A stretch of DNA of 64,000 nt, taken from Pachysolen tannophilus NRRL Y-2460. Lineage: Eukaryota > Ascomycota > Pichiomycetes > Alaninales > Pachysolenaceae. The notes beneath the pieces were generated by a model. That model worked only from the letters and a program-made list of their open reading frames with translations, did not search any database and was not told where the DNA came from. The position numbers and the translations under genes are program-made. Below, one piece after another: positions 9,650 to 19,323 of this stretch. How positions within the stretch are numbered: position 1 is the first letter of the stretch; every line of letters begins with the position of its first letter. The stretch is from positions 351,559 through 415,558 of the forward strand of contig KV454014.1 in assembly GCA_001661245.1 (NCBI GenBank), written 5' to 3'.

Positions 9650-10609
9650 ATGATGGAGATGGATGATTTTTCATGGGATGACATTGAGCCATGTGAAATT
9701 AGTAGCGCCGGCACTTCTGGGGTTGAAATATGCAATATTCAATATTCTGATGAGTATAAACTTGTTATGGGATATTTGATTAAGTTAATGTCATTAAAAG
9801 AATATAGTGAAAGAGCGTTAATACTTACTGATCAAGTTATAAAACTTGTACCTCTGCATTATACTATTTGGCAATATAGGTTTGATATAATTAAATTTTT
9901 AAAGAAAGATATTTTAAAAGAATTAGAATGGTGTGAAAGAGTTGCATTAGAAAATCAAAAAAATTATCAAATTTGGCATTATAGACAATTATTAATTGAA
10001 TTATATATTAATAATAATGGTAAATTTAAACCTGAATTTGAATATCCATTAATTGATACCATGATTGGTGAAGATAATAAAAATTATCATGTTTGGGCAT
10101 ATAGAAAATGGTTAGTTGAAAAATTTAATTTATATCTGGATCAAAGAGAAATTTTTTTCATTAATGAAATGTTAACAAAAGATATTAGAAATAATTCTGC
10201 ATGGAATCATAGATTTTTCATTTTTTTTAATAATAATAATAAAGAAATTACTAAAAATTTAATTAAACAAGAAATTGAATTTACTAAAAATGCAATTGAT
10301 TTAGCTCCACAAAATCCATCACCTTGGAATTATTTATTAGGAATATATGAAAATGAAAAATTTAATTTAAATTTAAAAGATTTAGAACCATTTTTATTAA
10401 AATATTCTAATATTGAAGAAGAATTAAATGATGGGAAAATAGAACCTTTAATAATATCTACATTTTCATTAGAAATATTAGCTAAAATTTATCAATTAAA
10501 TAATTTATCAGAAAAATCTATTAAAATTTATAATTTATTAGCTGATAAGTACGATCCGATTAGGAAAAACTATTGGCACTATAAAAGAGATAATCTAATC
10601 TCTATATAG
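9650..10609 (+). CDS. RAM2: Protein farnesyltransferase / geranylgeranyltransferase I alpha subunit
   Basis: This 319-residue protein is the shared alpha subunit of CaaX farnesyltransferase (with Ram1) and geranylgeranyltransferase I (with Cdc43). Five PFTA helical repeats are visible: HYTIWQYRFDII, NYQIWHYRQLLI, NYHVWAYRKWLV, NSAWNHRFFIFF and NPSPWNYLLGIY. Residue 69 is encoded by CTG (9854-9856) in VP-CTG-HYTIWQYR; the family reads N-P-A-H-Y-T there, so CTG is best read as Ala. The start has two adjacent ATGs (9650, 9653) that overlap the stop of a five-codon upstream ORF (9636-9653). Confidence 0.94.
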   Translation: MMEMDDFSWDDIEPCEISSAGTSGVEICNIQYSDEYKLVMGYLIKLMSLKEYSERALILTDQVIKLVPLHYTIWQYRFDIIKFLKKDILKELEWCERVALENQKNYQIWHYRQLLIELYINNNGKFKPEFEYPLIDTMIGEDNKNYHVWAYRKWLVEKFNLYLDQREIFFINEMLTKDIRNNSAWNHRFFIFFNNNNKEITKNLIKQEIEFTKNAIDLAPQNPSPWNYLLGIYENEKFNLNLKDLEPFLLKYSNIEEELNDGKIEPLIISTFSLEILAKIYQLNNLSEKSIKIYNLLADKYDPIRKNYWHYKRDNLISI

Positions 10610-11427
10610 TTCAGTTACTTTTATTTTTTTTTTTTTTCATTCTATTTTCATTTTCATTTTTATTTATTTATATTTAATTTTAAAATGATATCATAACATT
10701 CTCTAACATCATTCTTATTACTTTACTGCTTTTTAAATTCCTTTGTTTCCTCCAGGTTAAACAAAATCAGAAAAAAAAAAACAAATTAAATTTTTTTGTT
10801 GAATTTTCCCCAACAAAAAAAGCAAAAAATAAAAAAAAAAACTGAATTTTTAAAGTATTCACACTACTTGAATATAACAAGAGATGAGATTAGTAAATTG
10901 TAACAGCGGTTAACTAAATTTAAAAAAGAAATAAAGAAAAATATATATATATAACAAGATATTTAAAACCGCGGTTAGTCTTATATAACGGCGGTTAGTA
11001 AATTTTTAATGGCGGTTAGCATTAAGAATAGATCTATCATCTAATGAACATGGAAACTGTAATAATCCAGATCCTGGTACCTGAAACCTTGAAATTAAAT
11101 TGATTTTATTTATTTCTTTTTTGTTGTAAAATTAATGCAAGTTAAGAAATAAAAAAAAAGATTTTTTTTTTTTGGCTTAAAAAAAAAGGTAGCTTCTTTT
11201 TTTCTTTTTATTTTAATTTATTTTATATATATAAATAAATATATATATATATAAAAAGTTGATATAGTTTATAGAGTTGATAGGCTTGCTTTTAGAAGGC
11301 TTTATTGTGGTTTTGCTTTTCTTACGTTTATATATCTATCTTTATATATTTGTATAACTTTTTCTTTTTTTTTTTCTTTTTTCTTTTTTCTTTTTTCTTG
11401 TGTTTTTTTTTTTATTTTTTTTTTTGT
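10610..11427. other. RAM2/FAD2 intergenic region
   Basis: No gene is seen. It contains T- and A-rich tracts, four copies of GCGGTTA between 10906 and 11019 (described separately), (TA)n runs near 10940 and 11240, and a long C/T-poor poly-T block directly before the FAD2 start (11357-11425). An open frame runs through that poly-T block in phase with FAD2, but it begins at TTG and encodes only Phe-rich sequence. Confidence 0.6.
10906..11019. promoter_or_regulatory. Array of four GCGGTTA boxes upstream of FAD2
   Basis: GCGGTTA occurs at 10906-10912, 10971-10977, 10991-10997 and 11012-11018, always on the + strand; the last three continue as GCGGTTAG. The last three are spaced 20 and 21 bp, close to two helical turns, and the first lies 65 bp away. 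In an AT-rich spacer this is far from the local composition, so a protein-binding array is the simplest explanation. A zinc-cluster (CGG-reading) regulator is possible but not shown. The likely target is the desaturase 400-520 bp downstream. Confidence 0.5.
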
Positions 11428-12711
11428 ATGATGTCAGCGGTTATTGTTACATCTAATGATGGTGATGGTTCCAATTCCAATTCCAATTCTAGAATCACTT
11501 CAACGCAGAAAAGAGGTAATGTTGCTTCATTGAAAGATGAAAATTTAACAGCCATTGATACTTTTGGTAATGTTTTCAATGTACCAGATTTTTCAATTAA
11601 AGATATTTTACAACTGATTCCTAAAGAATGTTATAAAAGAAGCGCGGTTAAATCTTTAAGTTTTGTCTTAAGGGATATTTTACTGATGGTTACTATTGGT
11701 TCTATTTCATATAATTATATTGAATTGATTCCTTGGAAGTTTGCAAGGTTTTGTTGTTGGGCATTAAATTGTTGGTTATTAGGTCTTTTTGGTACTGGTT
11801 TATGGGTATTGCTGCATGAATGTGGTCATCAAGCTTTTAGTGATTATGGATGGTTAAATGATACTGTTGGTTGGATCTTACATTCTTATTTACTTGTTCC
11901 ATATTTTTCATGGAAATTTAGTCATGGTAAACATCATAAAGCAACAGGTCATTTAACAAGGGATATGGTTTTTGTTCCACTGACAAAAGATGAATTTTTA
12001 GCTGCAAGAAATGTTTCTCATTTAGCAGAATTGGCTGAAGATTCTCCAATAGTTGCTCTTTATGAATTATTGGCCCAACAATTAGGTGGTTGGTTAATGT
12101 ATCTTACTTCAAATGTTAGTGGTCAACCTTATTCTGATGTTCCATTTTGGAAAAAAAATCATTTTGTTCCAACAGCACCACTTTTTGATAAAAAAGATTA
12201 TTGGTTTATATGGTTATCAGATTTAGGTATATTATTACAATTTTTAATATTATATAAATGGGTTAATACTTTTGGATGGTTTAATTTTACAGTTTTTTGG
12301 TTTGTTCCATATATCTTGGTTAACCACTGGTTGGTATTTATCACTTTTTTACAACATTCTGATCCAACAATGCCTCATTATGAAGCAGAACAATGGACTT
12401 TTGCTCGTGGTGCTGCTGCTACAATTGATAGAGATTTTGGTTTTGTTGGTAAATACATTTTCCATGATATTATTGAAACACATGTTTTACATCATTATGT
12501 TTCAAGAATTCCTTTTTATAATGGAAGAGTTGGTACAGAACTGATTAAAAAAGTTATGGGAAAACATTATAGATATTCAAACGAAAATATGTGGAAAAGT
12601 TTATGGAAATCTGGAAGATATTGTCAATTTGTTGAAGGTGAAAATGGAGTCAAAATGTATAGAAACATTAATGGCTTAGGAGTAGCCCCTGCTGATTTAC
12701 AAAAAAAATAA
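11428..12711 (+). CDS. FAD2: Delta-12 (FAD2-type) fatty acid desaturase
   Basis: The start is the ATG at 11428 (427 residues; a second ATG follows at once). The enzyme is a membrane di-iron desaturase of the ER that introduces a double bond into oleoyl chains to make linoleate; S. cerevisiae lacks it, but many other yeasts have it. Three histidine boxes are present: HECGH (130-134), HGKHH (166-170) and HVLHH (352-356), in blocks such as FSWKFSHGKHHKATGHLTRD and VMGKHYRYS. Hydrophobic segments flank the boxes. CTG codons at 11812-11814 (family Ala before HECGH) and 12541-12543 (family E-A-I-K) support CUG=Ala. A delta-15 (FAD3) paralogue would look similar, so the regiospecificity is inferred. 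Confidence 0.88.
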   Translation: MMSAVIVTSNDGDGSNSNSNSRITSTQKRGNVASLKDENLTAIDTFGNVFNVPDFSIKDILQLIPKECYKRSAVKSLSFVLRDILLMVTIGSISYNYIELIPWKFARFCCWALNCWLLGLFGTGLWVLLHECGHQAFSDYGWLNDTVGWILHSYLLVPYFSWKFSHGKHHKATGHLTRDMVFVPLTKDEFLAARNVSHLAELAEDSPIVALYELLAQQLGGWLMYLTSNVSGQPYSDVPFWKKNHFVPTAPLFDKKDYWFIWLSDLGILLQFLILYKWVNTFGWFNFTVFWFVPYILVNHWLVFITFLQHSDPTMPHYEAEQWTFARGAAATIDRDFGFVGKYIFHDIIETHVLHHYVSRIPFYNGRVGTELIKKVMGKHYRYSNENMWKSLWKSGRYCQFVEGENGVKMYRNINGLGVAPADLQKK

Positions 12712-13236
12712 TCAATACAAATTTTTTTTAAATAAAGAAATTACTCGGATTTAGAACCTTTTTAATTCAAATTTCTTTATATTATTATTATTATTATATT
12801 ATCATTATCATTATCATTATTATCATTATTTTCATTACTATTATTATTATTATTATTATTATCTATTATTACTATGTTGTTATTTCTATATTATCATCAT
12901 CAGCCTATCCTTTTATTTCCCATTTCCCTCATTTTCCCCATATTTTTTTTTCTTTTTTTTTTTTTTTAGATCTAAACTTATTGCTTCAACCCTTTGTACC
13001 TTTTCACTCTTTTTTTTTATTTTTTTTTTTTTTTTTGAACTAAATTTTTAAAGTTTTTCCTTCTTCTAATCTAAATATATTCGAGAGAGACTTGATTTTT
13101 AAATATTTTTTAAAATTAATCTTTTAATCATCATCGCTCATACTACTGCTACTGAAAACAGAAATGTAAAAGAAAATCTCATCTCTTCGTGTTTTCTCTT
13201 TTGGGACTAAAAAAACGTTTAACGAAAAATTTTTGA

Positions 13237-13272
<36 letters not shown>

Positions 13273-13429
13273 GTTTTCTATAAACGGTTGAAGCCCTAAT
13301 TATAATAAGAAGACATTATTACTATTATTATAATATAATATTTAATACCCATATTTAATATATAATTTATCACTAATAAGTAGTTCTATCAATTCTACAA
13401 TTCCAATTCCTTATAGTTTGCTTTTAGTC
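12712..13429. other. FAD2/VTS1 intergenic region
   Basis: No gene is seen. It holds ATT/ATC trinucleotide microsatellite sequence (about 12780-12865), several T tracts, and an uninterrupted T30 run at 13241-13270 about 160 bp upstream of VTS1. Such long poly-dT tracts exclude nucleosomes in yeast promoters. Confidence 0.6.
13241..13270. repeat. T30 homopolymer in the VTS1 promoter
   Basis: Thirty consecutive T residues. Its length in the genome may be uncertain, since homopolymers are error-prone in sequencing. It is a likely nucleosome-depleting element of the VTS1 promoter. Confidence 0.85.
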
Positions 13430-14376
13430 ATGAATGAACAGGATTTGATTAACCATATTACATCACCCATTCTTTCTTCAATCGATGACGATAATCAAAG
13501 GTTAGAAGACAGGGAAAATGAAAAGGCTAGTTCTTCCTCATCGTTCATTAATACCTATAATAGTTTTCAACACCAACCACAGCCACTTCATTTGCAGTTT
13601 CAACATCAACAACAACAACAACAGCAGCAGCAGCAGCCATTTATAAGCACACCTGTGGCCACGGCGTTCAATAACACGAGTAGTTTATTGCTCTTGTCGT
13701 CGCCAGAGTTGAATGGTGGTAATAATAATCTTGGTAAAGCAGTTGAAAATTTTGGAAGTTTTTTGTCACCGCAGTTTGGAGAGTTGAGTATTGAAGATGA
13801 TGGGTTCATGTGTGGACCGACTCAGCAGCAGCAACAGCAGCAACAGCAACAAGGCCAAGGTGTTCTGCTGCCAGTTGCAGGCTCGATGACTTCATCCACG
13901 GCCAATACAGCTGCTACAGGACTAAGTTCTTACTTTGATAATAATCATGGTAGTAGTAATAATAACGGATTATCATCGCCGGTATCAAATAGTGGGTTTG
14001 GAGGTACAAGTAGCATGTTCCCGATTTTCTCGAGCTTACAGCAACATGATAACTTGATACATAGACCGTTATCTGTACAAGAGTTTACTACAAGCACTAG
14101 CAATAATAGTAATAACAGCAGTAACAATAATAATAGCGGTAATAGACAGCGTTTTACAAATTATCAACCTTCTACGTTACAACAACAACAACAGCTTTTT
14201 TTGAGTAGTGGTAGTACGGATAGTGGGAATTTTAATTCAGAATTGTTTGAATTCAAAATGTGGTTGGAGAAATTGAATTCAAGACAACAGTTGTACGTTG
14301 TTGATTTAATCCCGAAAACTATATCTACAGATAATTTGAAAATTTTGAAAAATAAGTTGGACTTAGCATTGCCACA

Positions 14377-14420
<44 letters not shown>

Positions 14421-14852
14421 AGCAACAGCAGCTGCAACCGGCTTCGTCGTTTAGCTTGAATGCAATTCCTAACCCTGACTATTTTGAACAACTGAGACCA
14501 AAATCTGCTGACATGATATACCATAAGCAGCAGCAGGATTTTCCCTCTCTGCAAAGGTTACAAAGACCAGCAGGAACCCCAGATTATACCAATAGTAATC
14601 ACATTGCAACACAATCAGTAGGTACTGGAACTATAGCTAGTAAAGGAAATAGGAACAGTAATAATAGTTCAAGTGCAATGGATTACAATCGGTCAACTTC
14701 ACCAATGAACTATGACGATTTAAACGGTCAAAATTTTTTGAAGTTAAAAGCATTGTTAACAATCCAATCTAGGGCAAAATTGGATAACGGTAAGAAGTTT
14801 GAAGAAAGAGGAAGATCGAACAATACTGCTAATCAAAGTTCGAGAGCTAATC

Positions 14853-14887
<35 letters not shown>

Positions 14888-15613
14888 GTCATTAATAGTG
14901 GTAAGGGAAATTTTGCTAATAACATCAATGTTAGTGGGAAGTACAAGACAACATCTGTCCCACCGCCAGCTTCAAGATCAAGTCTTCACAATGATATTGG
15001 ATCCCCACAATATAATGTTCATTCACAGATGAATAGAAATACAAGACCGGGAACACCTGGACCTCCTGGAACTAACACATCGTCTACAATGTCGACTAGT
15101 GCTACTCCCAATTCTACTGTGTTACCAGCTTCCTCTTTTTCTAACCAATCCCACGATAGTAGTAGCAACAAAGTATTAAATGATTCCTTGTTGAAACTAG
15201 CTTCGATAAATAATATTAAAAATCAGTCCGTTACAGATTTGGATTCAAATAAGCCAACTACACCTTTATCACTTCCTTCCACACCACAATATCCAACATC
15301 GTATTTCCAACAGCAATACTTTCACAATCCACGTCCTCAGCCGCAACTGCACCCAGAATTATCAAATCCTCCAAAATCTCCAATGCCATTAGAAATCACT
15401 TCATTGGAATTGCTAAATAATATTCCTCTGTGGTTGAAAACTTTAAGACTACATAAATATACAGATATCTTGTCAAGTCATGATTGGAAAAAAATGATCT
15501 ATTACGATGACGTAGAGTTGGAAAGAATTGGTATCAGTACAGTCGGAGCAAGAAGGAAGTTGTTGAAAGCATTTGCTATCGTCAAAGAAAGGTACGAAAG
15601 AGGTGAAATCTGA
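13430..15613 (+). CDS. VTS1: SAM-domain post-transcriptional regulator Vts1 (Smaug family)
   Basis: The start is the ATG at 13430 (727 residues). Vts1 binds Smaug-recognition hairpins in mRNAs and recruits Ccr4-Not for decay. The C-terminal SAM domain (about 660-725) is diagnostic: LELLNNIP, WLKTLRLHKYTDILSSHDW, GARRKLLKAFAIVKERYERG. A Vts1 homology region lies earlier (FEFKMWLEKLNSRQQLYVVD, about 276-295). The rest is low complexity, with Gln tracts (notably 14378-14428), Asn runs and Ser-rich linkers. Codon 667 (15428-15430) is CTG in IP-CTG-WL, where S. cerevisiae Vts1 has IPAWL, so it reads as Ala. Several other CTG codons fall among the CAG repeats. Confidence 0.93.
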
Positions 15614-15856
15614 TAAAAGAATTGAAAACATGTCAGGAACATTTTTTCAATTGAAACTTTTAATACTTAATTTTCTTTTTCTTTTTTTTTTTTTTGTTTT
15701 TATCTTTTATATAGATGTATATTCGATATCTTTGTAATACTTATTTTCTTCTCTACCGATAATTTATCACATAACTCTCACTTTCACCTTCACCATAACT
15801 TTAACCTTCATCATTTTATTCATTTTACCCATCTTACCCAAATCGTTAGGCGGAGA

Positions 15857-15922
15857 ATTTGCCCGCCTAGAACCGCCCTAATTTTGGGTGGAAAGTTCCC
15901 GCCAAAATTAGCGGGCAAATTA
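15857..15922. repeat. Nested inverted repeat upstream of SLD3
   Basis: Outer arms AATTTGCCCGC (15857-15867) and GCGGGCAAATT (15912-15922) are perfect 11-bp complements. Inside them CTAATTTTGG (15879-15888) and CCAAAATTAG (15903-15912) are perfect 10-bp complements, with weaker pairing continuing inward. The element also contains TTCCCGCCAAAA, which resembles E2F/MBF-type G1/S sites. It may be a cruciform-forming operator or paired binding sites; no function is demonstrated. Confidence 0.7.
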
Positions 15923-15957
15923 GGCTTAAAAAAGATAGGTGAAAAAGGTGAATGCAA

Positions 15958-15963
15958 ACGCGT
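15958..15963. promoter_or_regulatory. MCB-type ACGCGT box upstream of SLD3
   Basis: A perfect ACGCGT, the core bound by the Mbp1/Swi6 factor MBF in yeasts, lies 42 bp upstream of the SLD3-like start. MBF drives DNA-replication genes at G1/S, which fits the gene's likely role. A six-base site can occur by chance, though much less often in this AT-rich sequence. Confidence 0.45.
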
Positions 15964-16004
15964 CTATTAAACATTTAAGTACAAGACAAAACCATCATGA
16001 GAAT

Positions 16005-18917
16005 ATGAACCATATTACCTCCAAAGAGGCTAGTGACAGTAATGAGGGTGATGGTGTTGTTGAAACCAATGATATGATTGTGGAGCAGCTTCCGAAATCA
16101 TTTAAGGTGGTTCCTAGTTCGTACAAGTCGAGATTGACTCCGTTATATATTACACCAATAAGACCATTTAAAATTCTGCTTAATTACTTGGATGAAATTT
16201 TGTCTAATACATTCAGCAACTCAAATCAGCATATAACGTTACTTCGTTTGGATAAACTTACGGACATGCATTGGAAACGGGGTTCCTCTCAGTGGACATA
16301 TTATGTAAAGATACAGAAAGACAGCGGTTCGACACCGTCGTATAAGTTAGGAATATTGTTTAATGTTCTGGATGATAGTTGGGGAATATATTACTTGAAT
16401 AAAGAGTTGAAGTTGAAAATTTTTAAATGCCTTGAACAAGAAAGCAACAAAGATGTTGAAAATGCTAATTTTTTTGTAAATAAAGGTAAAGAAGAATTGG
16501 TGCCCATCGATGAGAAAGATTTGAAAATTAATATGGACATCGATTTATTAGGATTTAATATGTCACCACCATCAAGCCAATTACGTTTGAAACCAGGGTC
16601 TGAACTTACAGAGAAATTGGAGATGACTAATATTAACACTCCTTCTACCTCAGAGGAAACTAGTTCGTTGTCACCGTTAATGTATATCGAAGAAAAATAT
16701 TTTGCTACATTGTATAGTAATACGAACTTGATGTTCTTTGTGAAATCTTCATTTGCAAGGTTAAGATTTTTATGTGGTTCAGATTTAAATAAAGTTCAAC
16801 AAAGTTTATCACTGTTAATTATTGATATTGAGTTTTTGAAAAAAAAATATAATGGATCAACCAATTTTTTGACTCAAGATGATATTGGAATTAGTAAAAC
16901 TGAATCTTCATATAAAAGAAACTATTTAGTCAAACTTAATGTTTTAGAAACTGGGAAAAAAAATGATCATAGCTTAAAGTTGCTGCAAAATTCTTTGAAA
17001 ATAAGAGAAGTACAACTACAGATGCTAATGCTAATGGAATTACTAATAATTATTAACTCTAAAGAAGAAAAACAAAATGAAAAAATACAATTGCAACAAA
17101 CGGAAAGTGAAACAAAAAAAGAACAGAAGCAAACACAGATAAGACGCAAACCATCGTTAGTCCGAAGAAAGAGTCTGAAACTGAAGCAGAATTTAAAAAT
17201 GATTCCAACTTTATCAGGAACATTAGTTTCCATATATGAAAATGAAGCAGACACCTTAACTAATACCCAAACTAATGTCGCCTCTTTTTCAAATCAGTAT
17301 ATTGATGATATTGTACTATTAACAACTGATCTGATTACCATACAGATAAATAAGTATTTGGACTTGTTGATGGTACTCGAATCACTCTCATTTGAGGTGC
17401 CGATTATTTCATCTTCTAGTACGTCCTCGACCATCAATAATAGTGGTTCTGATACACCTTCTAATATCTTGGATTTTCTAACAAATATTATCATCCCTTA
17501 TTACTACAAGAAATTAACACCGTTATGCAAAAAGCTAATTTCAACTGTAAAAGGAGTTGGAATTAAAAGGAAACATAGATCACATAAAAAGGATAATCCT
17601 TCGAAGTTAGCTCCTCCTATAAAGTTGGCGGCTTCACTGGTTGACCTAAAAAGACAGCCTACAACAGTAAATGATGCCAATAGTTTTATGACATTATCAA
17701 GAGGGCATAGTCAGTTGGATGACTTGATGAATAACGATAATGATAAATTTAATAAAATCAACATGGAAAGAGGTAGAAAATTACCAACTTTGAAAAGATC
17801 ATCTTCAACGAAGCTTTTAGAAAAAAGAACTGTGGATTTGACAATTGGCCCTTCTGCTAGCACTAATATTAATACTTCTACCCTCAATGGAAATAATAAC
17901 AACAATACTAATAGCTTTGTACATCCTAGAGATGACTTTACCAAAGAGGAGACAAATTCTAAGAGTAAGAAGGGAATATTTGGTACCTCTATAATAACTA
18001 ATAACAACGATAATGGTAAGAATAACAATAAATCTGAACGGCAGTCGGTAAAGGAAATAGATGCTACACCTGTAAAAAAAGTTCAAGGTTTTACTTTTTC
18101 AAATAGTAAGATAAGTTACGGTAATATGAGTAATGGTAAGAGTTTCAATGACAAAATGTTGGAGATTGTATCAACACCTGATGATAAATTGACTTCCAGA
18201 AATAATATGGAGATTGTTAGTAGCACCAGCGCAGGCCACCACGATCGTCAAGAAGATGACGATAATAATAATATTCATTTAACTGAAAGAAGTAAAGCAC
18301 TTGGTAGATTACCAACATTTAAAATTCCTGTGGTGAAAACGAATAATGTTAATAGTAGCGGTGGTGGTCATCTGAGAGGGCAAAATTATGAAACGATTTT
18401 ATCGTCTTCTCCAATAACCCAGAGGATGAATACAAGTGGCAATAACTTGGAACCCCATACATCTACTTCAATAACATCACCCCCGATGCCATATACAAAA
18501 TCTTCTCCGGTGGCAGTACTGTCTAATCCGTCCCTGTTATCATCATCACTGTTACCGGACTCACGCGATAATAGTGACCACTTACTCATTGTTGGCAAGA
18601 GTAAAAAAAGAACTTTAAAAGCGTCATCTAAGTATAATAGTTTGAACAAGAAAACCCGCATTAGCACTTCTGCCGAACTGAAAAATCATTTTCATGAAAG
18701 CATGGATAAGTCTGATGACAATGAGTTAATTCCATCATTACCATTAATCAGTTATTCGAACAAGAGGGCGTCATTAACGAGACCAGGGCAACCTATATCT
18801 GTACTAGAGTCTCCTATGATAACTAGAAAGAAATTGATAGATGATAGACGGAAAGAATCATATGATGATAGAGAAATTTATGGATCACCTTCTCAAAGTA
18901 AGAAAAGAAAAACATAA
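16005..18917 (+). CDS. SLD3: Sld3-like DNA replication initiation protein
   Basis: The start is the ATG at 16005 (970 residues); upstream codons in frame begin only from GTG. The core resembles the Sld3/Treslin domain: EEKYFATLYSNTNLMFFVKS, SSFARLRFLCGSDLN, SLLIIDIEFLKKKYN, the helix KIREVQLQMLMLMELLIII, and IIPYYYKKLTPLCKKLI. Sld3 brings Cdc45 to Mcm2-7 and, when phosphorylated by CDK, binds Dpb11. The C-terminal third is disordered and rich in S/T-P sites (DATPVKK, VSTPDD, SSSPIT, SSPVAV, LESPMITRKK, YGSPSQSK) and ends with a KKRK nuclear-localisation-type tail. The sequence is divergent, so the assignment rests on a few helices. An MCB box and inverted repeat upstream fit a G1/S gene. Confidence 0.72.
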   Translation: MNHITSKEASDSNEGDGVVETNDMIVEQLPKSFKVVPSSYKSRLTPLYITPIRPFKILLNYLDEILSNTFSNSNQHITLLRLDKLTDMHWKRGSSQWTYYVKIQKDSGSTPSYKLGILFNVLDDSWGIYYLNKELKLKIFKCLEQESNKDVENANFFVNKGKEELVPIDEKDLKINMDIDLLGFNMSPPSSQLRLKPGSELTEKLEMTNINTPSTSEETSSLSPLMYIEEKYFATLYSNTNLMFFVKSSFARLRFLCGSDLNKVQQSLSLLIIDIEFLKKKYNGSTNFLTQDDIGISKTESSYKRNYLVKLNVLETGKKNDHSLKLLQNSLKIREVQLQMLMLMELLIIINSKEEKQNEKIQLQQTESETKKEQKQTQIRRKPSLVRRKSLKLKQNLKMIPTLSGTLVSIYENEADTLTNTQTNVASFSNQYIDDIVLLTTDLITIQINKYLDLLMVLESLSFEVPIISSSSTSSTINNSGSDTPSNILDFLTNIIIPYYYKKLTPLCKKLISTVKGVGIKRKHRSHKKDNPSKLAPPIKLAASLVDLKRQPTTVNDANSFMTLSRGHSQLDDLMNNDNDKFNKINMERGRKLPTLKRSSSTKLLEKRTVDLTIGPSASTNINTSTLNGNNNNNTNSFVHPRDDFTKEETNSKSKKGIFGTSIITNNNDNGKNNNKSERQSVKEIDATPVKKVQGFTFSNSKISYGNMSNGKSFNDKMLEIVSTPDDKLTSRNNMEIVSSTSAGHHDRQEDDDNNNIHLTERSKALGRLPTFKIPVVKTNNVNSSGGGHLRGQNYETILSSSPITQRMNTSGNNLEPHTSTSITSPPMPYTKSSPVAVLSNPSLLSSSLLPDSRDNSDHLLIVGKSKKRTLKASSKYNSLNKKTRISTSAELKNHFHESMDKSDDNELIPSLPLISYSNKRASLTRPGQPISVLESPMITRKKLIDDRRKESYDDREIYGSPSQSKKRKT

Positions 18918-19323
18918 CCAGAATTCATATATGTATATATGTATATATACGTCCACATCAAGCTACTGTAATAACAAATTTAATAGAATTAAAAGGCATA
19001 AATAATTTTATTCGTCATAAATAATGAATATGATAAAAAGCAAAAATAATTTCAATCTAAATTGAAAAGAAAGAAAAAACAAAAATAAAAAAAAACATGT
19101 AAAAACCAAAACTAATCATAAACTCATTTTTAAAAAGTCTTATAATAAAGAAATTGTCTCAAGCCATAAATATCATAATAAAGGTAATTCATAAATTAAT
19201 CGTTAAAAAAAATAAAAAAAAGTCAACTAAAACTTAATTAGTAGAGATTAATAGAGTAAAAAAAAAAATTAATATAAAATAAAAATTAAGGATTTGATTA
19301 TAAAATCAAATGTATATGTATAT
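18918..19323. terminator. Convergent 3' region between SLD3 and the RMD9-like gene
   Basis: No gene is seen. Just after the SLD3 stop is a TATATGTATATATGTATATA run (18931-18949), similar to the UAUAUA efficiency elements of yeast 3' ends, followed by A-rich DNA serving both convergent transcripts. Confidence 0.5.

Larger units (their letters stand above)
15614..16004. other. VTS1/SLD3 intergenic region
   Basis: No gene is seen. The first half holds T-rich VTS1 3' sequence and CTTCACC/CTTTAACC repeats; the second half holds a GC-rich nested inverted repeat (15846-15925), an ACGCGT box (15958-15963) and two short upstream ORFs (15952-15978 and 15997-16008) preceding the SLD3 start. Confidence 0.6.

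Noticed and set aside
10993-11000. TACTAAC branch-point on the reverse strand (and one at 48847)
   Set aside because: No gene on that strand has exons flanking it, and no matching 5' splice site is near; the first is part of the GCGGTTAG array.
11305-11427. Phe-rich N-terminal extension of the desaturase
   Set aside because: It starts at TTG and translates a poly-T promoter tract; the ATG at 11428 gives the normal family length.
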